Origin: Cricetomys ansorgei
Lineage: Eukaryota > Chordata > Mammalia > Rodentia > Nesomyidae
Direction of reading: 5' to 3'
NCBI GenBank assembly: GCA_026225945.1
Contig: JAMJFZ010000881.1
Location: 406,001-470,000, forward strand
DNA length: 64,000 nt
Below, piece by piece: positions 1-13,800 of this stretch. Position numbers and translations under genes: made by a program. The notes under the pieces were generated by a model that searched no databases, was not told where the DNA came from, and worked only from the letters and a program-made list of their open reading frames with translations. Every line of letters begins with the position of its first letter. Positions within the stretch are counted from its first letter, which is position 1.

Positions 1-47
1 TTTGCCAGGATATTGCCAAGAGATTATTGAAACCAAGGGGATGAATT

Positions 48-414
48 TGGTGGTTTAAGTGAGAAATGTCTCCCATAAGCTCATGCATTTGAACACTTAG
101 TCTTCAGCAGGAGATGCTGTCTGTGGGGGTTATGGAGCCCTGAGGAGGCAAAGCTTTGCGGTTGGAAGTACATCACTGGAGTAAGGCTCTGAGGGTTTAT
201 AACCTCACCCCGCTTCCTGTTCTCTTTTTCTGCTTCCTGTGTGTGGATGAAAACTATGACCAGCCAACTTCCTGCCCCTACCAGCACGACACACCTTCCC
301 TACCATCATGGACCCTAGCCCTCTGGATCTGTGAGCCAAAATAAACTCTTTGTCCCTTAAGTCACTTTGTCTGTGCTTTTTTTAAATCACAGAAACAGAA
401 AAGTAATGAATACA
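48..414 (+). mobile_element. MaLR-type LTR
   Basis: The layout is that of a MaLR (MLT1/MT-like) LTR: an early ATGCATTTGAACACTTAGTC segment, a middle with CTTCCTG repeats, then AAAATAAACTCTTTGTCC as the polyadenylation region near the end. It is intergenic and much diverged. Confidence 0.6.
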
Positions 415-2639
415 GAGCTCTAACATGAAGTGCGAGATCATGATTTGGTTTTGTGTTTGTGGATGAGAATAAATATAACACTATGCTGGGACGTGATGGT
501 TGAACAAGAAATTCTGCTCTAATGCCTAACTAATATCTGTTAGTTTACTAACATTCACTAACAAATAGCAAGATAAATGCATTTTAGTTGCAAAGAGGCA
601 AAACAGTTACATGGAGGAGAGAGCTAAAGAACTTGGAGAATCTCAAGAGCATAATCTTGGCCTAGACCTTTAGGGTTGGCTTTTCCTGAACACTTAGAAG
701 ATTAATCAACTGCTCTAGCCTAAATCATTTGCCAGTAACTACTCTGATTAATTGATTAATTACCCAAATGTCACCATTTCCCTGCAGAGGTACACTGAGT
801 GTTTTCTTGAACACATATAAATCATTTATAATTAGGGAAACTGGATAGATTTAGGTTAGGCATTGGAAACTTTCACCACCATCATGTGGTTGTCATGGAA
901 ACTGTAAACTACCCTTTCTGAAGATTTTGACACTATTGCAAAGATTCTATCTTCATTACTATTTTAGCAGTACAGCTTCCTCCATTGTTCCAAAATCTTT
1001 CTTGTTTTTTTTTGTTCAGGTCTTGACCTTGCTGCCTGTGCACTTACCTTTCGTACTGCCCAAGCAGCATGCCCAAGATGTGCACCCCTTACAGACCAAC
1101 AGTGACCAGAAATGGTTTCCCTGACCTCCAGTTTGTTAAATGTGTTATGTGGAACCCAACAGCTATATGTAACCATCAAAATGTCTATCTGCGGATTGCC
1201 ATAAGTTTCTGATTGTTAGTAGTTAATGTTAAATATAAATCCACCAGAGCCTCATAGTCTCCAGTCATGTGTGGCCTGCTGCTTAGATCAAGCAGGTCAA
1301 GACAGCATGGATTTTGTTCTCAGCACTGGCATTACCCCGTAAGAAGCCATGGACGGGTTCTGTAGTCCCCCCATGCTCCGGATCTCTGAGTAGAAAATGA
1401 AGATGACAGAAATGCTGACTCCATGGGGTTGTTACGAGTTTAAAGTTAATATGCATGCTGAAGCTCAAGATCTGATACGCGAATGCTCAACTAATGCTAA
1501 CTGAGGGCAGAGTCTTTGTTTTTATTCTCGACCTGCACTCCTGTCCCCATCCTCAGCAAGCCTGTCGCTTGATCACTGTGGTACAGGACGCCGTATTAGA
1601 GCTTACGGGCACAAAGTCACCACACCGGTCTAGCTAAAAACAGAACTACACAATCCCTCCACTGCCCCTCTGAGCTTCATTTAACTCACAAAGGATCTAT
1701 TGTCGTTCTTCTTACTTTCCCAATAACTTCAAGAAAATCTAAAATTCAAATTAATGCTGTAATATTTCTCTATCCGTGGAAATAGTAACATGGAATTAAG
1801 TTATAATTTCCACTGTCTGACATCTTTCCCTCTAGAGGCATATCCTGGAGAGAAAACAAACCAACATTCTTCACAAAGCTACACTTTTTTTTAATAGAAT
1901 TTCTAATTTTATCTGTCAGTGTTGATAATTTTTTAAAAGCCTAATTTTTTTCATGTGTTGTTTTAAAAGTTTTTTGCCAATAAAACAAACCAAACTGCTT
2001 TGAGTGGAGACAGGCCCATCAGGGGAAGATGTGTAGGGCCGTTATGTCAGGGAGTGTCTATAGCTGAAGCCTTATTGCTTCAGATAATAGAAAATAAAGA
2101 GTGCTCTCGTTCTCAAGAGCATCATTAGGTATAGACAGCTCCGAATAAATTTAAAGTAAAGTGCACTTGAACTCCCTCTGTTCTGTGTCATTGCCGTAGG
2201 ATGGATATACATTCGTTTATGCTCTGTTTCTCTTTATAGGGGGAGCTCTTGGTCATTTCCTGTCAAAGCTGGTTTTTCAAATAGCTAAAATGAAGCCTCT
2301 CATCCCTGTGCACCAGCATGTTCTCTATGGTTTCTTTAAAAGGAACTTAAAATCACTTATTTCCAAAACACAGACATAGCAACTCTAAAAACAGATTCAA
2401 GGATCCAAGATGAATGTTAGACACAATTAGAAAAGTCGTCTAAAATCGGTTTGGGACACTTTAGTGAAGACCCACGCCTGGCAAAGGAAAGCAGCTTCCG
2501 ACTAACTGCGATGGCCCCGTGGAGGTGGGTGCAACCTGGGGCTGCGGATCTCAGCTGCATGGCTCGTCCTGCAGGGAGGAAGGCGGGAACCACCGCCTGA
2601 GCAGCTGACTGCACAGCAGAGTTACAGAGCCATAGTGAC
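415..2639. other. Intergenic stretch, nothing assigned
   Basis: This is AT-rich sequence with no long open frame, no SINE body and no long tandem repeat. Short homopolymer-like AT runs near 1880-1990 are the only local oddity. Confidence 0.6.
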
Positions 2640-2815
2640 GTAGTCTGAGTCCCCTGGCGACAGAAGATTGTCCATCCCTTTGACCCTTCTAACCCTTTTT
2701 CTCCATTTGCATAATGGAGACTCATTTCAGGCCTCCTCGTGGGGCTGTTAAAGAAGGTTAACGTGTTCAGAACAGTGTCCGCCACACAAGGAGTGCTCAA
2801 CAAACACAACACATT
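2640..2815 (+). repeat. Ancient MIR SINE remnant
   Basis: The order of motifs fits MIR: a CTCCATTTGCATAATGGAGA segment, then GGGGCTGTTAAAGAAGGTTA, then ACACAAGGAGTGCTCAACAA. These correspond to the MIR sections around AAAATGGGG, GGGTTGTTGTGAGG and the tail GTGCTCAATAAA. Confidence 0.6.
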
Positions 2816-4205
2816 CTTTTAGGGCTGCTACAGGTATTCTTAGGAGGAAGACTTCACGACATGGTGGCATTAGAACTACGACTTCAGGAATGAAGAAAGG
2901 GATAAAGAGTTTTCTGTTTGGGAGGGGGAAGGAGCACTCCAGGCAAAGGCAGGAGAGAGGTGGAGGGGGGGGAGTTCTTGTCTGTACACACACGTACAAA
3001 GGAGCAGCATCGCCTGTCCACCTTATTTTCTGAGACAGCATCTCTCATTGAACCTAAAGCCCACCATTCTGGCTAGTACAAAGCAAGACCACGCTCATCA
3101 GGACAAATGAACCCCAAACCCCGCAGCTCCATGCCCTGCACTTGGGGCTCTAGACAGCCTCATCTGGCTCTACATCCTCAGGCAGCCTCACGCTCCCGTT
3201 CTGCCATTGAGCATGTATCTTCTCTCGAGGCAGTTTCTATCTATCCCTGCAGCTTGCCTTGGCAGTGCCTGGGTCTCCACTGGACTTGTTGTACCCTTAC
3301 AGCTCCACACAGTGGCTTCCAGACCTCAGAGCAGGGGATCTGACGGTGCCACGCATTGCCTGGCCTGAGCAGCAGTCTGTAACCTTGGGGGAAGCTTCTG
3401 TGATCCCATGACTCCTGTGCATTGCAAAACCACAAGGAAGGACCATGTTACCAAGTTCTACCACCAGCTAAGGATGTAATCTGGGCCCCTTGTACCACAG
3501 CTAGAGTCCTCTGAGCACCTTAGCTGCTGGAGCTGGGCAGTTCCCTGGGCAGTTGGTTCAAGCAGCTAACCCTCTCCACAGCATTCTCTGACTACCCTCT
3601 CACTTTCAAACGAATTTGAAATTTTACAAGATGGATCCTTTGATAGGTGGGGGTCTTGCCCTGGAAGGCATCTTTCCTAATGGCCCAGCACTAAGAGGGA
3701 GCTTTCTCCTTAATGAAGCCAACCTCTCTCACTGTTGGCTCGCCTTGTCAGCACCTCTAAACTCACACGCGTTCCTTCCCTCGACACACCTCACAGTTTT
3801 GTGTCTCCCTGTCTCTGTCTCTCTTTCGCTGTTAACTTTCATAACTATAGTGAGCAACAGCCGTGTCTCACTCGAATGGCATCCCTCTCCCAGTTTCCCC
3901 GACTGTGTCAGCTGGCCCATCACTTCTGAAATCAGCCTCAGTTACTCGGGCATGGGCAGAGTGCAGCCATGTTCTCTGCCAGAACGTAGTGTGCACGGAT
4001 TCTACTGCGTCTCCCAAAGAGCCCTGTCTCTCTCCTGAAGCCACAGGCCAGGCTTCCACAGCTTCCATTTCTCACAGCTTTCTTGTCTTCTGAACTCCTA
4101 CTGGAACGTTCATTACACTCTCCTGCCGGCGTGCCACTCCTCTGGCTGGAGGAAGGCCTGAGACTCAGGCGGCCGCAGCCTCACTGCTCAGGACACATTC
4201 TCTGA
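2816..4205. other. Intergenic stretch with short open frames only
   Basis: Open frames up to 140 codons occur (for example 3616-4038), but none matches a known protein and their composition is like the surroundings. Nothing is assigned. Confidence 0.5.
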
Positions 4206-4548
4206 GGTAATTACTTTTAGTCGCCATGACAAATTCACGAGAAAAGCAACTTAAGGAAGAAGGAGTTTGTCTTGGCGCTCGGTCTGATGGTGCAGTCCGT
4301 CATGGGTAAGAAACTCACAGCAACGAGAGTGTGCGGTGACCATTCACGTGTTACCCACAGTTAGTAAGCAGAGAGAGATAGTTGTTGCGCCTCTTAATTT
4401 GTCCTTTGTACTCAGTCCAGGGCTGCAGCCCATGCTCAGGGTAGCTGTCCCCACCTCAGTTAGACTTCTCTGGAAATACCCTCACAGACATCCCAAGCAA
4501 TTTGTCTCCCGGGCGATTCTAAACGTATCGGGTGACTGTCAAGTTTAA
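4206..4548 (-). mobile_element. MaLR-type LTR, antisense, diverged
   Basis: It begins with CGCCATGACAAATTCACGAG and AAAGCAACTTAAGGAAGAAG, the reverse of the usual LTR end, and finishes at GGTGACTGTCAAGTTT. This is the same arrangement as the antisense copies at 26285, 50845 and 56726. Confidence 0.55.
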
Positions 4549-4592
4549 CTACCACACTTCCCGTCCTTGATCATAGAGGTTTTATTTTCCAG

Positions 4593-4755
4593 GCCGGTGA
4601 GATGGCTCAGCGGTGAAGGTGTTTGTTGCCAAGTCTGACCTAAGTTTGATCCCAGGACCCATACGGTAGAAAGGGAAAACTGGCTCCTACAAGTTCCACA
4701 CCTGAGCCGGAGGAAACACATGCCCACACGCATACACGCAACACATGGACACTAA
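4593..4755 (+). repeat. B2/B4-like SINE
   Basis: It starts GGTGAGATGGCTCAGCGGTG, the tRNA-derived head of rodent B2/ID-related SINEs, then has GTTTGATCCCAGGACCC (B-box region), and ends in ACACGCATACACGCAACACA. Confidence 0.75.
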
Positions 4756-6369
4756 ATCAGTTAGTGAAATTAAATTTTGAAAAGGTAAGATTTTCACTCC
4801 CTCCCAGTACAGGGAAAGTATCATCCGCGGCGGAGGCTATCTCTTGCCTTCAGGAAGAGACAAGGAAGAGTCAGAGAAGCCTTACGCCTGCTACTTTTCT
4901 CGAGAGCTGTTGGCTTCGGATTACACTTCTTCCAAAGTGGCACATTCTACTGCTCTTCAATAGAGCAAAGCAAGAAAGAACGGGTATGTGGCTAACAGTA
5001 GAAAATAAGCGGGCAGAAGCTGCCGTAATTAGGCCAATCTCTAAGCCGTGCTGTGAAGAATCCCGGTAAGCCTAACACTGTAAGGTTTGAAGAATTGAGT
5101 TATTAGAGTTGAGTAATTTAGAGAGAATGATGGCGTGAAGCAGAGCTGGAGGATAGAGCAGAGGTCAGTTTGCAGGACTTTTAACAGCACGGTAAAATTT
5201 CTCTAGATTACTCTGGGTCCAATGAGACTTGCAGGGGTCTCAGGAAGGGGGTGAATGGGGTTGGTAGGATGGAGGAGCCAAGGAGCAGCTGAGGATGATC
5301 TCAGAACGGACAGCTGAAAAGATACTGCTTCTGCTGCAAGTGTCGAGTGCAGAAGAGGAAAATACTGGGCCTTGGGGACTAGCAGTGAATTCACTTTGGG
5401 ACATTTCAAGTCTGAGTTACCTAGAGTCTCCAAGCTGCAGACAGCCGTGGACAGGGTTGTGCCCAACCATTTAACATCATGAAACGGCACTGTCGTCTGT
5501 GGGTGATGTTAAAGAACTGGACAATCACGTTTAAAAATCAATGCTTTAGTTTACTGTTGAGTTGCATTCGTAGCTGTCCTTGGCCGCATGAAGCCTAGAG
5601 GACTTTGGTTGGACGTGCATGCAAATGAGCTAGCCAGCAGAAGAGTGCAAGTAGACTGCTGCGGGTTGTAAGGGAATCCTCCAAGTCCTGGTGAGTCACT
5701 TGGGGAGCATGCGCACAGCAGGCTGAGACTGAGGAAAAGGAAGAGCCAGGCTTAGAGGGAGCACACGGTGAGGGGAACACAAAGGGTGGCTGCTAAAGAC
5801 ACTGAGGGAAGAATTGCAGGGTTCCTGGAAGGTCAGGGAGAAAGCAAACTGGCAACAGACTCGACAGAAGGGAAACCTGGGGGAAAGGAATGGATTCAGA
5901 GGTCATGATAACCTTGGCTATACAATTAAAAAACATCTTTCGTTTTCCCATGGAAACCCCTGAGAACCTTGATAAATGGATTGTTGTATCAAATAATAAA
6001 ATTACGTATTTGCAGCTGGTACACGTGGGTGTCATACTGCCTCGTGTTCCCGTTTATAGACTATAATAAGCCTTCACTTCGCTTCCTATTACTGTTCTGT
6101 GTTTTCAGCGAAAGATGCTCCTCAGTGAGAAATCTTCAGAAAGTAATTTAAGCTCAAATTTAAACAAAAGTGTGTTTCCAAGGGTGTATGCTCAAGCAGG
6201 TGTTGGCTATTTCAGATATCTTAGACGATATATCCAAAACTAGGAAGTACTGGAGAGACAGCAATCAGAGAAATTTAGTGGGATAACTGAGGACTCTGGG
6301 GTGTGTGTGTGTGTTTGTGGGGCGGGCAGAGGTGGACATCAGGTGTCTTCCACTGTCTCTACCCTCCTT
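4756..6369. other. Intergenic stretch, nothing assigned
   Basis: There is no repeat body or coding match that I can support. Short TG run GTGTGTGTGTGTG near 6301. Confidence 0.5.
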
Positions 6370-6532
6370 ATTTTTGAATACAAGGTCTTTCACTGATGTG
6401 GCGAGGCTACACAGACAGGGAGTTTTAGAGTCCTCCTCTCTCCACTTCCCCAGTGCTGAGATTACAGATGCATGGTACCTCATATGATCCTGGAGCAGGC
6501 ATTTACCAGCTGAGCTATTTCCTTACTCCATA
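6370..6532 (-). repeat. B4-like SINE, antisense
   Basis: The + strand reads CCAGTGCTGAGATTACAGATG followed by TTACCAGCTGAGCTATTTCC, the reverse of a B1-related body joined to a tRNA-like head. This is typical of B4 elements. Confidence 0.6.
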
Positions 6533-7639
6533 ATTCCTTTATGGCTGTCATTAGCCATACATCCATGATGACAGGATGACAGAATGAAGAGGGGCTTAAG
6601 TAGGATCAATGCATTTGAATCTTCTCTTGTAGACCGTGAGAAATCCCTGAGGATGGGGAAGTAAGAAAAAAATAGAACAAAATTGCCATTAACCTCAAGA
6701 TTGTGTGCACGAGCTTGCCAACAGCAAGGCAAGTTGATCAGAGGAAGCCCTTTCCCAGTTACACAGAGGTCAGACGGGAACCTTTGCAAGCAGATTTTTC
6801 ATCACCAGGTCACAGGATAAGTAACAAAATTCCAAAAGACTCACAGAGTAAGAAGGAAGCCAAAAAACCAAAGTCTATTCACCCAAGAAACTGATGGAAT
6901 CTGAGAGCTAAAGCATACAGCTAAATTGGGAGAAATGTAAGCTAGAGATCAAAGGAGTGGACAGGCAGGAGGAGAGGAGGCCAAGGAAATTCTTACAACA
7001 AAGAGGTCACAGGCAGAAATGGGCTACCACTGTCCATGGTAGGTGTCAGATGGAGGTAAGGTGGAAGCATGAGATACTTCCAAAGTAAAATAGCATAGGG
7101 TTGAGATAGAGCAAGAAGCCAAAACAGTAAAGTGTTGAGCACAGTGAGTGGGAAATGAAGGATCCCTTTAACAGAGATGAAGAGAAAAGCAAGGTAAGTT
7201 TAAAATGCATGGGTGTCTTATTTTGAGGTGATGCTCAGTCCAAGCAGAGGTGTCTCCACAGCATTGATGGACAAAGGCAGAAGTGAGAATTAGAACAGCC
7301 ACTGTCTACAGATAGGCCAGGTGAAGGTAGGAAGACATGGAATTTTGGAGGAGCAGAGGCCAGCAAGGGATGAGGAGACATTAGTCAGATCTCTGCGCTC
7401 ACTCTGTGCAGAGGGGGGATGGAAGGATAAAGAGGAGGAAGTCAGAAGGAGCTCACAGAACTCAGAAGGAGTCCTGAGACAGCATTGCCTGCCAGCTCAG
7501 AGTGGAGGCTGCATGAGGCATCAGACACCACCAAAGCTTCTTCCAGCCCCTCTCAGTCACCTGCTTGGCACATTCCCTCACACCCTCTGGGCTCCTCTAT
7601 TTGCCTAAGGCATCCCTTGACTTCAGGGGTAACAGGCCA
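6533..7639. other. Intergenic purine-rich stretch, nothing assigned
   Basis: The + strand is rich in A and G (many GGAAG and GGAGG words, 6830-7470). No coding match or named repeat. Confidence 0.5.
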
Positions 7640-7850
7640 TAAAAAGGAATAGTGAACCGGAGCCTGGCAGATTGCTCAGTGGTCAGGAACACTTGCTGTT
7701 CTTGCAGAAGACCCAAGTTCAGTTCCCAGCTCCCATGCTGGGCTGTTCATGAGTACCTGTCACTCCAGAGGACCTGGTACATTCTTCTAGTGTTTCTGGG
7801 CACTGCACACAAGTGGTACACACACATTTACACATGTAAATAAAAATTAA
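7640..7850 (+). repeat. B2 SINE
   Basis: It has the head GCCTGGCAGATTGCTCAGTG, then AGTTCAGTTCCCAGCTCCCA, a mid-section with CACTCCAGAGGACCTGGTAC, and the AT-rich tail ACATGTAAATAAAAATTAAG, which is the usual B2 order. Confidence 0.8.
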
Positions 7851-8284
7851 GAAGAGAAATAGTTTATTTTTATATCTTATTTTTCATGTTTTAGATTTCA
7901 CAGTAAACTCTTGAAACCAATGGGTTTGAGATTTTCAAAGGTTAGATGAATTGAAACCCAAGATTCCCTCCAAAAACAACCAAAGTAGCACCTGTCATCT
8001 CTAAGAGGAAGCAGGGCCTTGAGAGAGACCTCTGCCCTCTCAGAGATGGCCTCTCAGAGGTGGCAGACTATCCTGTAAACTGCCCCTACAGAGGAGATCC
8101 CTGCCCATTCCACACTGGAGCTCTGGAAATGAAGCACACGTGACCTCAAAGAAGTTTCCTGTGCCTCTCTGAGAGGAAAAGTGGACCAGAGCCAAGTATC
8201 CACTTAGAGTTACTTAAAGACAAGGAAGGAGGGACAATGCCCCCCACCCCCCCACTTTAGTGATTACATTACACAAGGACACAT

Positions 8285-8680
8285 TGTTGTGAATTGGCCA
8301 GAGCTCCCTCCCTGGAGCTCTCCCATCCCCCATGCTCCTGACACTCCCCACCCTCTGGCCAGGTACCACCCCTGTGCCTGCCCCCAGACAGGTACCTGTC
8401 CTGCATCATCAGTCCCATATAATCCCAGTGAGCTTCGAGCTCCCTCTCTCCTTGGATCTCTCTCTCTTTGGATCTCTCTCTCTCTGTCTATCTCTCTCTG
8501 CTTCCCCACCCCGCTGCCCCTCTTCCTCTGTTGTCTCTCTCCCTCTCCCGCTCTCCCCTCTCTCTTTCTTCTTCCCTCCACTTGGAAGCAGATACTTTGT
8601 GTCTCACCCCACCCCAATAAACCTCTTGCGTGAGACCCTACACCTGTTGCGTGGTGTCGTGCACTTTTCTTTCACGCATC
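8285..8680 (+). mobile_element. Probable retroviral LTR fragment with CT-rich block
   Basis: A TATA-like CCCATATAATCCCAG at about 8414-8428 is followed by a (CT)n block (8441-8575) and then by CCCCAATAAACCTCTTGC, a polyadenylation signal. This promoter-to-poly(A) spacing is LTR-like. I could not identify clean TG...CA ends or a target duplication, so the boundaries are approximate. Confidence 0.4.
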
Positions 8681-9074
8681 TCAAGTCCAAAGGTCTCCTA
8701 GTTCTTCAAAGAGACTGTATCTAGAGATGCCAGTATCAAAATCCAAACCAAATACCAGCAAGGACTTGGTGGATCTGTGCAGCTCTTGGCCACCTTGAGG
8801 AGTGACAGCTTGTCCAGTGCCACCATGGCGTGGGTGGTTCCTCCAGCCCAGCGGGGCAGTCCACCTTGAGAAGGGGAGAAAGGAGAGCAGACTGAGCACC
8901 ACTCGCCTTCACCTCGGTGATAGAGATGTGACTATGTTTGCTTGCCTTTACCTCTAGCAAAAGACAGAGCTTTCTGTCAAAGGCAAGCTAGAGAGGAAAT
9001 TAAGTGTAACTATGGGGAAATAGAGGATTGTGGTTATTTGCATGTATGAGTTTTTAGGATTTCTTCAGGGGAAG

Positions 9075-9275
9075 TTTGTATTTTCAGACAGGGTCTCATG
9101 TAGCCCAGGTTAACCTTAAATCCATTATGTTTCTGGGGATGACCTTGAATTTCTTCTCTTCCTAGTTATACCTCCCAAGTGCTGGGATTACAGGAATGCA
9201 CCTCAATGCTGGCTTTATGGGGTACTGGAGACGGAATCCAGGCCTTTGCACATGGGAGACAAGCACTCTGCAAAC
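9075..9275 (-). repeat. B1/B4-type SINE, antisense
   Basis: The + strand shows CAGACAGGGTCTCATGTAGC and CAAGTGCTGGGATTACAGGA, the reverse complement of a B1 body. It then continues with GCACATGGGAGACAAGCACT, the tRNA-like part of B4. Confidence 0.8.
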
Positions 9276-10427
9276 TGTCCCCGGCCATAGCCACAGCCAG
9301 AGTCCCTGCCCCTCCCCATGGCCTCTGGCCCTGACCCTGCTCATAGGAGTTTTGATTCTTGAACAATCCCAATATTTTTCCATTGGTATAGGCCAATAAA
9401 AACATTAAAAGTACTTCAAAATTTAAAAATAAGATTGTGGGTAAGTGACATGTAATGGCCTCATAGGGTTATACGGGATGCCAAAGGGGAAAATGGATGC
9501 ATTTTATTGCACATAATTGATTTTCATGATTGCTTTCCTGGTTATGAAAGACAGTAAATATAATATATACCACTTAAGTGAGTCAGATGTCATTTATTTC
9601 TATTCTAAGAATATAAAAAAGAAATCTTCCTGAAACTAGTCAATAAAATGCTTTCGAAATTGCTTGGACAGAAGATCAGATTTTAACCTAAAATATAAAA
9701 TCAAGGAAGAAAACGATTTTAAAAACCCATCGCATTACGCCAGCCGAGGAAGGTAAGTGAGACGTAGTGGTGATTTAGTCTAGTATTTTAAGAAACCGCT
9801 ATGAAGAAAGTCTAACTTCATTTGCCACAGTGAATGATGTCATGGAGTAGTCGTTGAGAATAAATAGCACGCCATGGCCCTGTGCCGCGGCAGACCTGAT
9901 CGACTGGACATGTGACCTTAGTTTTCTCAGCACTCTGGCCAGAAAACAGGAAACAGGAAACATTTGGAGGTGCAAATCACAAAAACCAGGTAAAAAAATG
10001 TTTTAAAAAAGTCTTTGAGCTTGACATTTCACTCAGCAGAATGACTGAAATTCATTGGCTCTGTACCACAAAATGTTCCAAGAATCTCCACGGCCATCTA
10101 CCTCAACACTGACTCCTTCCCAAACTGGGGGATTAGCACGAGATTGTCAGAAAGACTCGGGCCCCAACTCTGCCGAATAGTCCTGATCGCAGTGCTCTTG
10201 TCCATTAAAGACTCTTCTTCTCTGTTTCCGGTTACGCCCTCCCCTTTGTTAGGAGAACCTACAACACGTGTGCGGAGTAGTTCTAGCTGCGTCCTGTTGT
10301 AGACAAAGCGTGTTAGCCTAAGATACAAAGTCATTTTTCAAAAATATGCTAACCCAAATCCATGATTTGCCAAAGCTTAGAACATGTATGCCCATGTTTT
10401 TGGAATGAGATCACCTTGCCCTCAGTC
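9276..10427. other. Intergenic stretch, nothing assigned
   Basis: AT-rich, with no open frame or repeat that I can assign. Confidence 0.5.
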
Positions 10428-10815
10428 TCTGTGGCGGTTGGAGTAAAAATGACCCCTTAGGCTCATATATTTGAATGCTTCGTCATCAGGGAGTGGCACT
10501 CTTTGAGAAGGATGAGGAGGTGTGGCCTTGTTGGAGGAAGTGTGTCACTGGGGGTGGGCTTTGAAGTTTCAAAAGCTCACATCAGACCCAGACTACTCTC
10601 TCTCCCTCCCCCCTCTCTCTTTCCTGCTTCCTGCAGATCAGGGTGTAGAATTCTCAACTACTTCTCCAGCACCGTGCCTGCCTGTGGCCGCCATGCTGTC
10701 TGCCATGATGATAATGGATTAAACCTCTGAAACTGTAAGCGAGCTCCAATTGAATGCTTTCTTTTATAGGAGTGGCTGTGGTCATGGTGTCTCCTCTCTC
10801 CTCTCAGCAATAGTA
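10428..10815 (+). mobile_element. MaLR-type LTR
   Basis: It contains GGTGTGGCCTTGTTGGAGGA, a CT-rich segment, a region GATTAAACCTCTGAAACTGT, and an end with GGTCATGGTGTCTCCTCTCT and CAGCAATAG. This matches the MaLR layout seen again at 57242-57615. Confidence 0.75.
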
Positions 10816-13800
10816 GCCTTCGCTCAGCCACAGGCAGGGGTGAGGAAGGAAGACGGCGCTGCCCTCTGGAGCCCGTGGTGCAGCATCAGGGAACTCTTAT
10901 TTGCCTAGTCTCTCACCGTCTTGCTTTCTGTAAGCCTAGCCCTCCCTTGGGGCCCGCTGTATGGCAGCTGCTCTTCTATCCCCACAATTACTGGACTTGT
11001 AGGTGGGAAAGACTATTAGAGGCTTTCCCCCTCCTTAAAACCAGTTTATTTCCTCTCCTCCTCCCTGAGTCTTTGAACACCATTTCTTCTGACTAGCATC
11101 TGCCATTTCCTTTCCTTTGCAATCGTCCGCAGATTTCAGTTCTGAATCACACCGGTTCATCTCAAGACTGCCGCTAACTTAACTCCTCGAGCTGTCCAGC
11201 CTGCAGGGATGACCTGGCCTGTCCTCCAGCTTGCAGTCCTGGGTCTGCTCTCCTCCATGATTGCCAGCCACTCATTTCTACACATTCTTAGACTTGGGGG
11301 TAGGGTCAGGGTTAGGCTGAGGTGTTAGCTTCTTCATAGTTTACCTCGCCAGGCTGCAGTCCAGGGTTCTGTCTCCAGAACCAAAAAACAAAAGTGTCAT
11401 TAATTACAAAATGAGACTATCTATGCATCTGTATTTACAAATAACTATTTCCTGGAAGGAACAGAAGGACACTTGGTTAGTCACCTCTAGCTGTGAGATA
11501 ATGGAGAGAGAAAAGTGTGTCCTTTTAACTTCTGCATCAGTCAAGAGTTTTAACCCTTGAATTACCACTCTTATTTGTTCAATATTTCGCTCAAAAACTT
11601 AACGGAACAGGTTAAGTAAAAACAATTAATGTAGACAGGTACTTTCTGGGTTCGACCAAAACACAATCAGCATCCAGTGGAAAATGCAGATTGGAGTGTA
11701 TCAGCACTCAGCATCTCATGGCTGAGAGAAGAGGAGAGGCTTTCAGGAGGAGGTTCAGTCACTGGAGGAAGAGAGGGATGTCTTTAACAGACTTCCCAGT
11801 GAACAAAGATGTTAGAGAGCTTTGTTCCCAGGCTACGACTGCATGTGGGTCCCCAGTAGGAGTCACCCACTCCTCATACTGACTTGGGTGGGGGGTAATT
11901 TATAACCTGTACTATATCACATGTGGCATCTTCTTTGGACCAGACCTGATTAGAGCTAAAAGGGCATTTGCTGACACAGGGAGATAGTGCACTCTCTACC
12001 TCCCTGGAAGATGCCAAGACATCACCTGATTGGTACACACACAACTGAACTGGGTGTGCCCCCATCCTGCAGATGTCCAGCACACAGCTGGATTTACATT
12101 AGCAGATGCCCAGAGATTGATGCACACAACAATGGATGGGCAAATCAGACTTGCTCACAGAGACTTCCTTTCCACATTAAACCCACACACAAAATCTTGT
12201 ATGAGCTCAAAACAATTCCTCTCAGCAACACAGTGGGCGTTTCTCTTCCCACATGCATGTCCTTGTGACCCGAGCCTGTTGTTTCCTTTAATTTGGGAAG
12301 TAAGCTTCTATTCTTTCAAAAAAATTTTTGAAAATAGCTTAGGAAGAAACAATATTCATCTGTGAATAAATGCTGTCTTTAATTCTGTCATAGCGTATCT
12401 AATGACTTCATTAAAGCCACTGTACAATAGTAAAGGTCCACTGAGCCGTGGACAATATTTCACATGTGCCAAGTCACCACTCAGCCCTCTGTAGTGATAT
12501 AATTTTACCCCTGTTTTTCAGATGGGGAAATTAAGTCATTGGGAGTTGCAGCACCTTTTTACCCTCTGAGCTACCAAGTTATGCCGCCTCTTTTCATTTA
12601 AACATGAAAAGAAAACCTTTTTATATGAATAAAAAAATGAAATGATTTTTAATTTAGTTCATTGTGAGCTTCTCAAAGTAAAACTCTGGCAGGGTAGCTT
12701 TTATTCCGTATCGGTTATGCGCAGTGTGTACACTGATGCATGAATTGTCAAAGTTTTTAATAAAAGCAGATCCCAGTGGACATTATAAATGACTACATGA
12801 CTTCACCCTAAAACCATAAGACCCGGGAGCAAGCTGAAGAGTAAGATGAAGGACAAAAAGCTAACCACATCGGTACTTTCCATTATTAATGGGGTATCTA
12901 AACTCCAAACTCTCTGCAAAGCTCTGAAGGCCAACAATGGAAGGCTTCTGTCTGTCCCCTGGGTCAGGGTCCTGTTCGGTAGAGGAGCTATAGAAATAAA
13001 TGATAATTTTAATAAAATATGATAAGTACTTCCTGTTTGCAAGAGGCTATATAAGAACCCAGACAAATGCATCCTCCAAAGGCCTTCCTGGTGGAAAAAA
13101 AAATTCCCTGTGCTTAACCCTGGGTGAATGATTCTAAAACTCCAGGCACTCGGCAAAGCACGAGCCATGAAGCCACAGCTTGCACGGGAAGGCAAGGGTA
13201 ACACCCTCTCAGATCCCAGACACCAGCACTACCCTGCATCCGCTCCCACAGGCCACCGAAGTCACCACAACTCACTTGGCACCCCAAGGCGGCATCCAGC
13301 CTGTGTGAGTTCACCAAGAGAGAACATCTATTATTCCATCAATTACCCCAGAGTCGGAATTGTGCTGTATTTAAACACATGCTGTTTATTGTGCTTCTTA
13401 AGTTTTCGACTTTTATTGTGTTTAGAGGTTACTTTTATTTTGGGGAGACCTGTACATTTGTTATATCTGTTCAGTATACTGATATTGGGGCTGTTGGCTT
13501 GAGCAGGAACTCAGAAGACTCCATAATTTCCTTTTAGTTGATTCCCCCTTTTTCAAAACTTACAGTAAGGCTTTGGTAACCCAATGCCATCTGAGCCTTC
13601 CACAGCCTTCAGAAATCTGTAAAACTTAACTAAATACTCTAACTCATACTTGAGGCCTGCATGCTATGAATTCCTCCTGATTTCTTTCCTTTGTGTCTGC
13701 TCACGTGCCTGCATTTGAGCTCAGAGTTCAAGCTTACCATAGTTTCTGTGAAAATAAAGCAAAGCAAACAGGCAGTAAATTCACTGATTCTGTAGACAGT

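Noticed and set aside
8332..8724. Leu/Ser/Pro-rich frame of 130 codons
   Set aside because: It is driven by the CT-rich block of a probable LTR.
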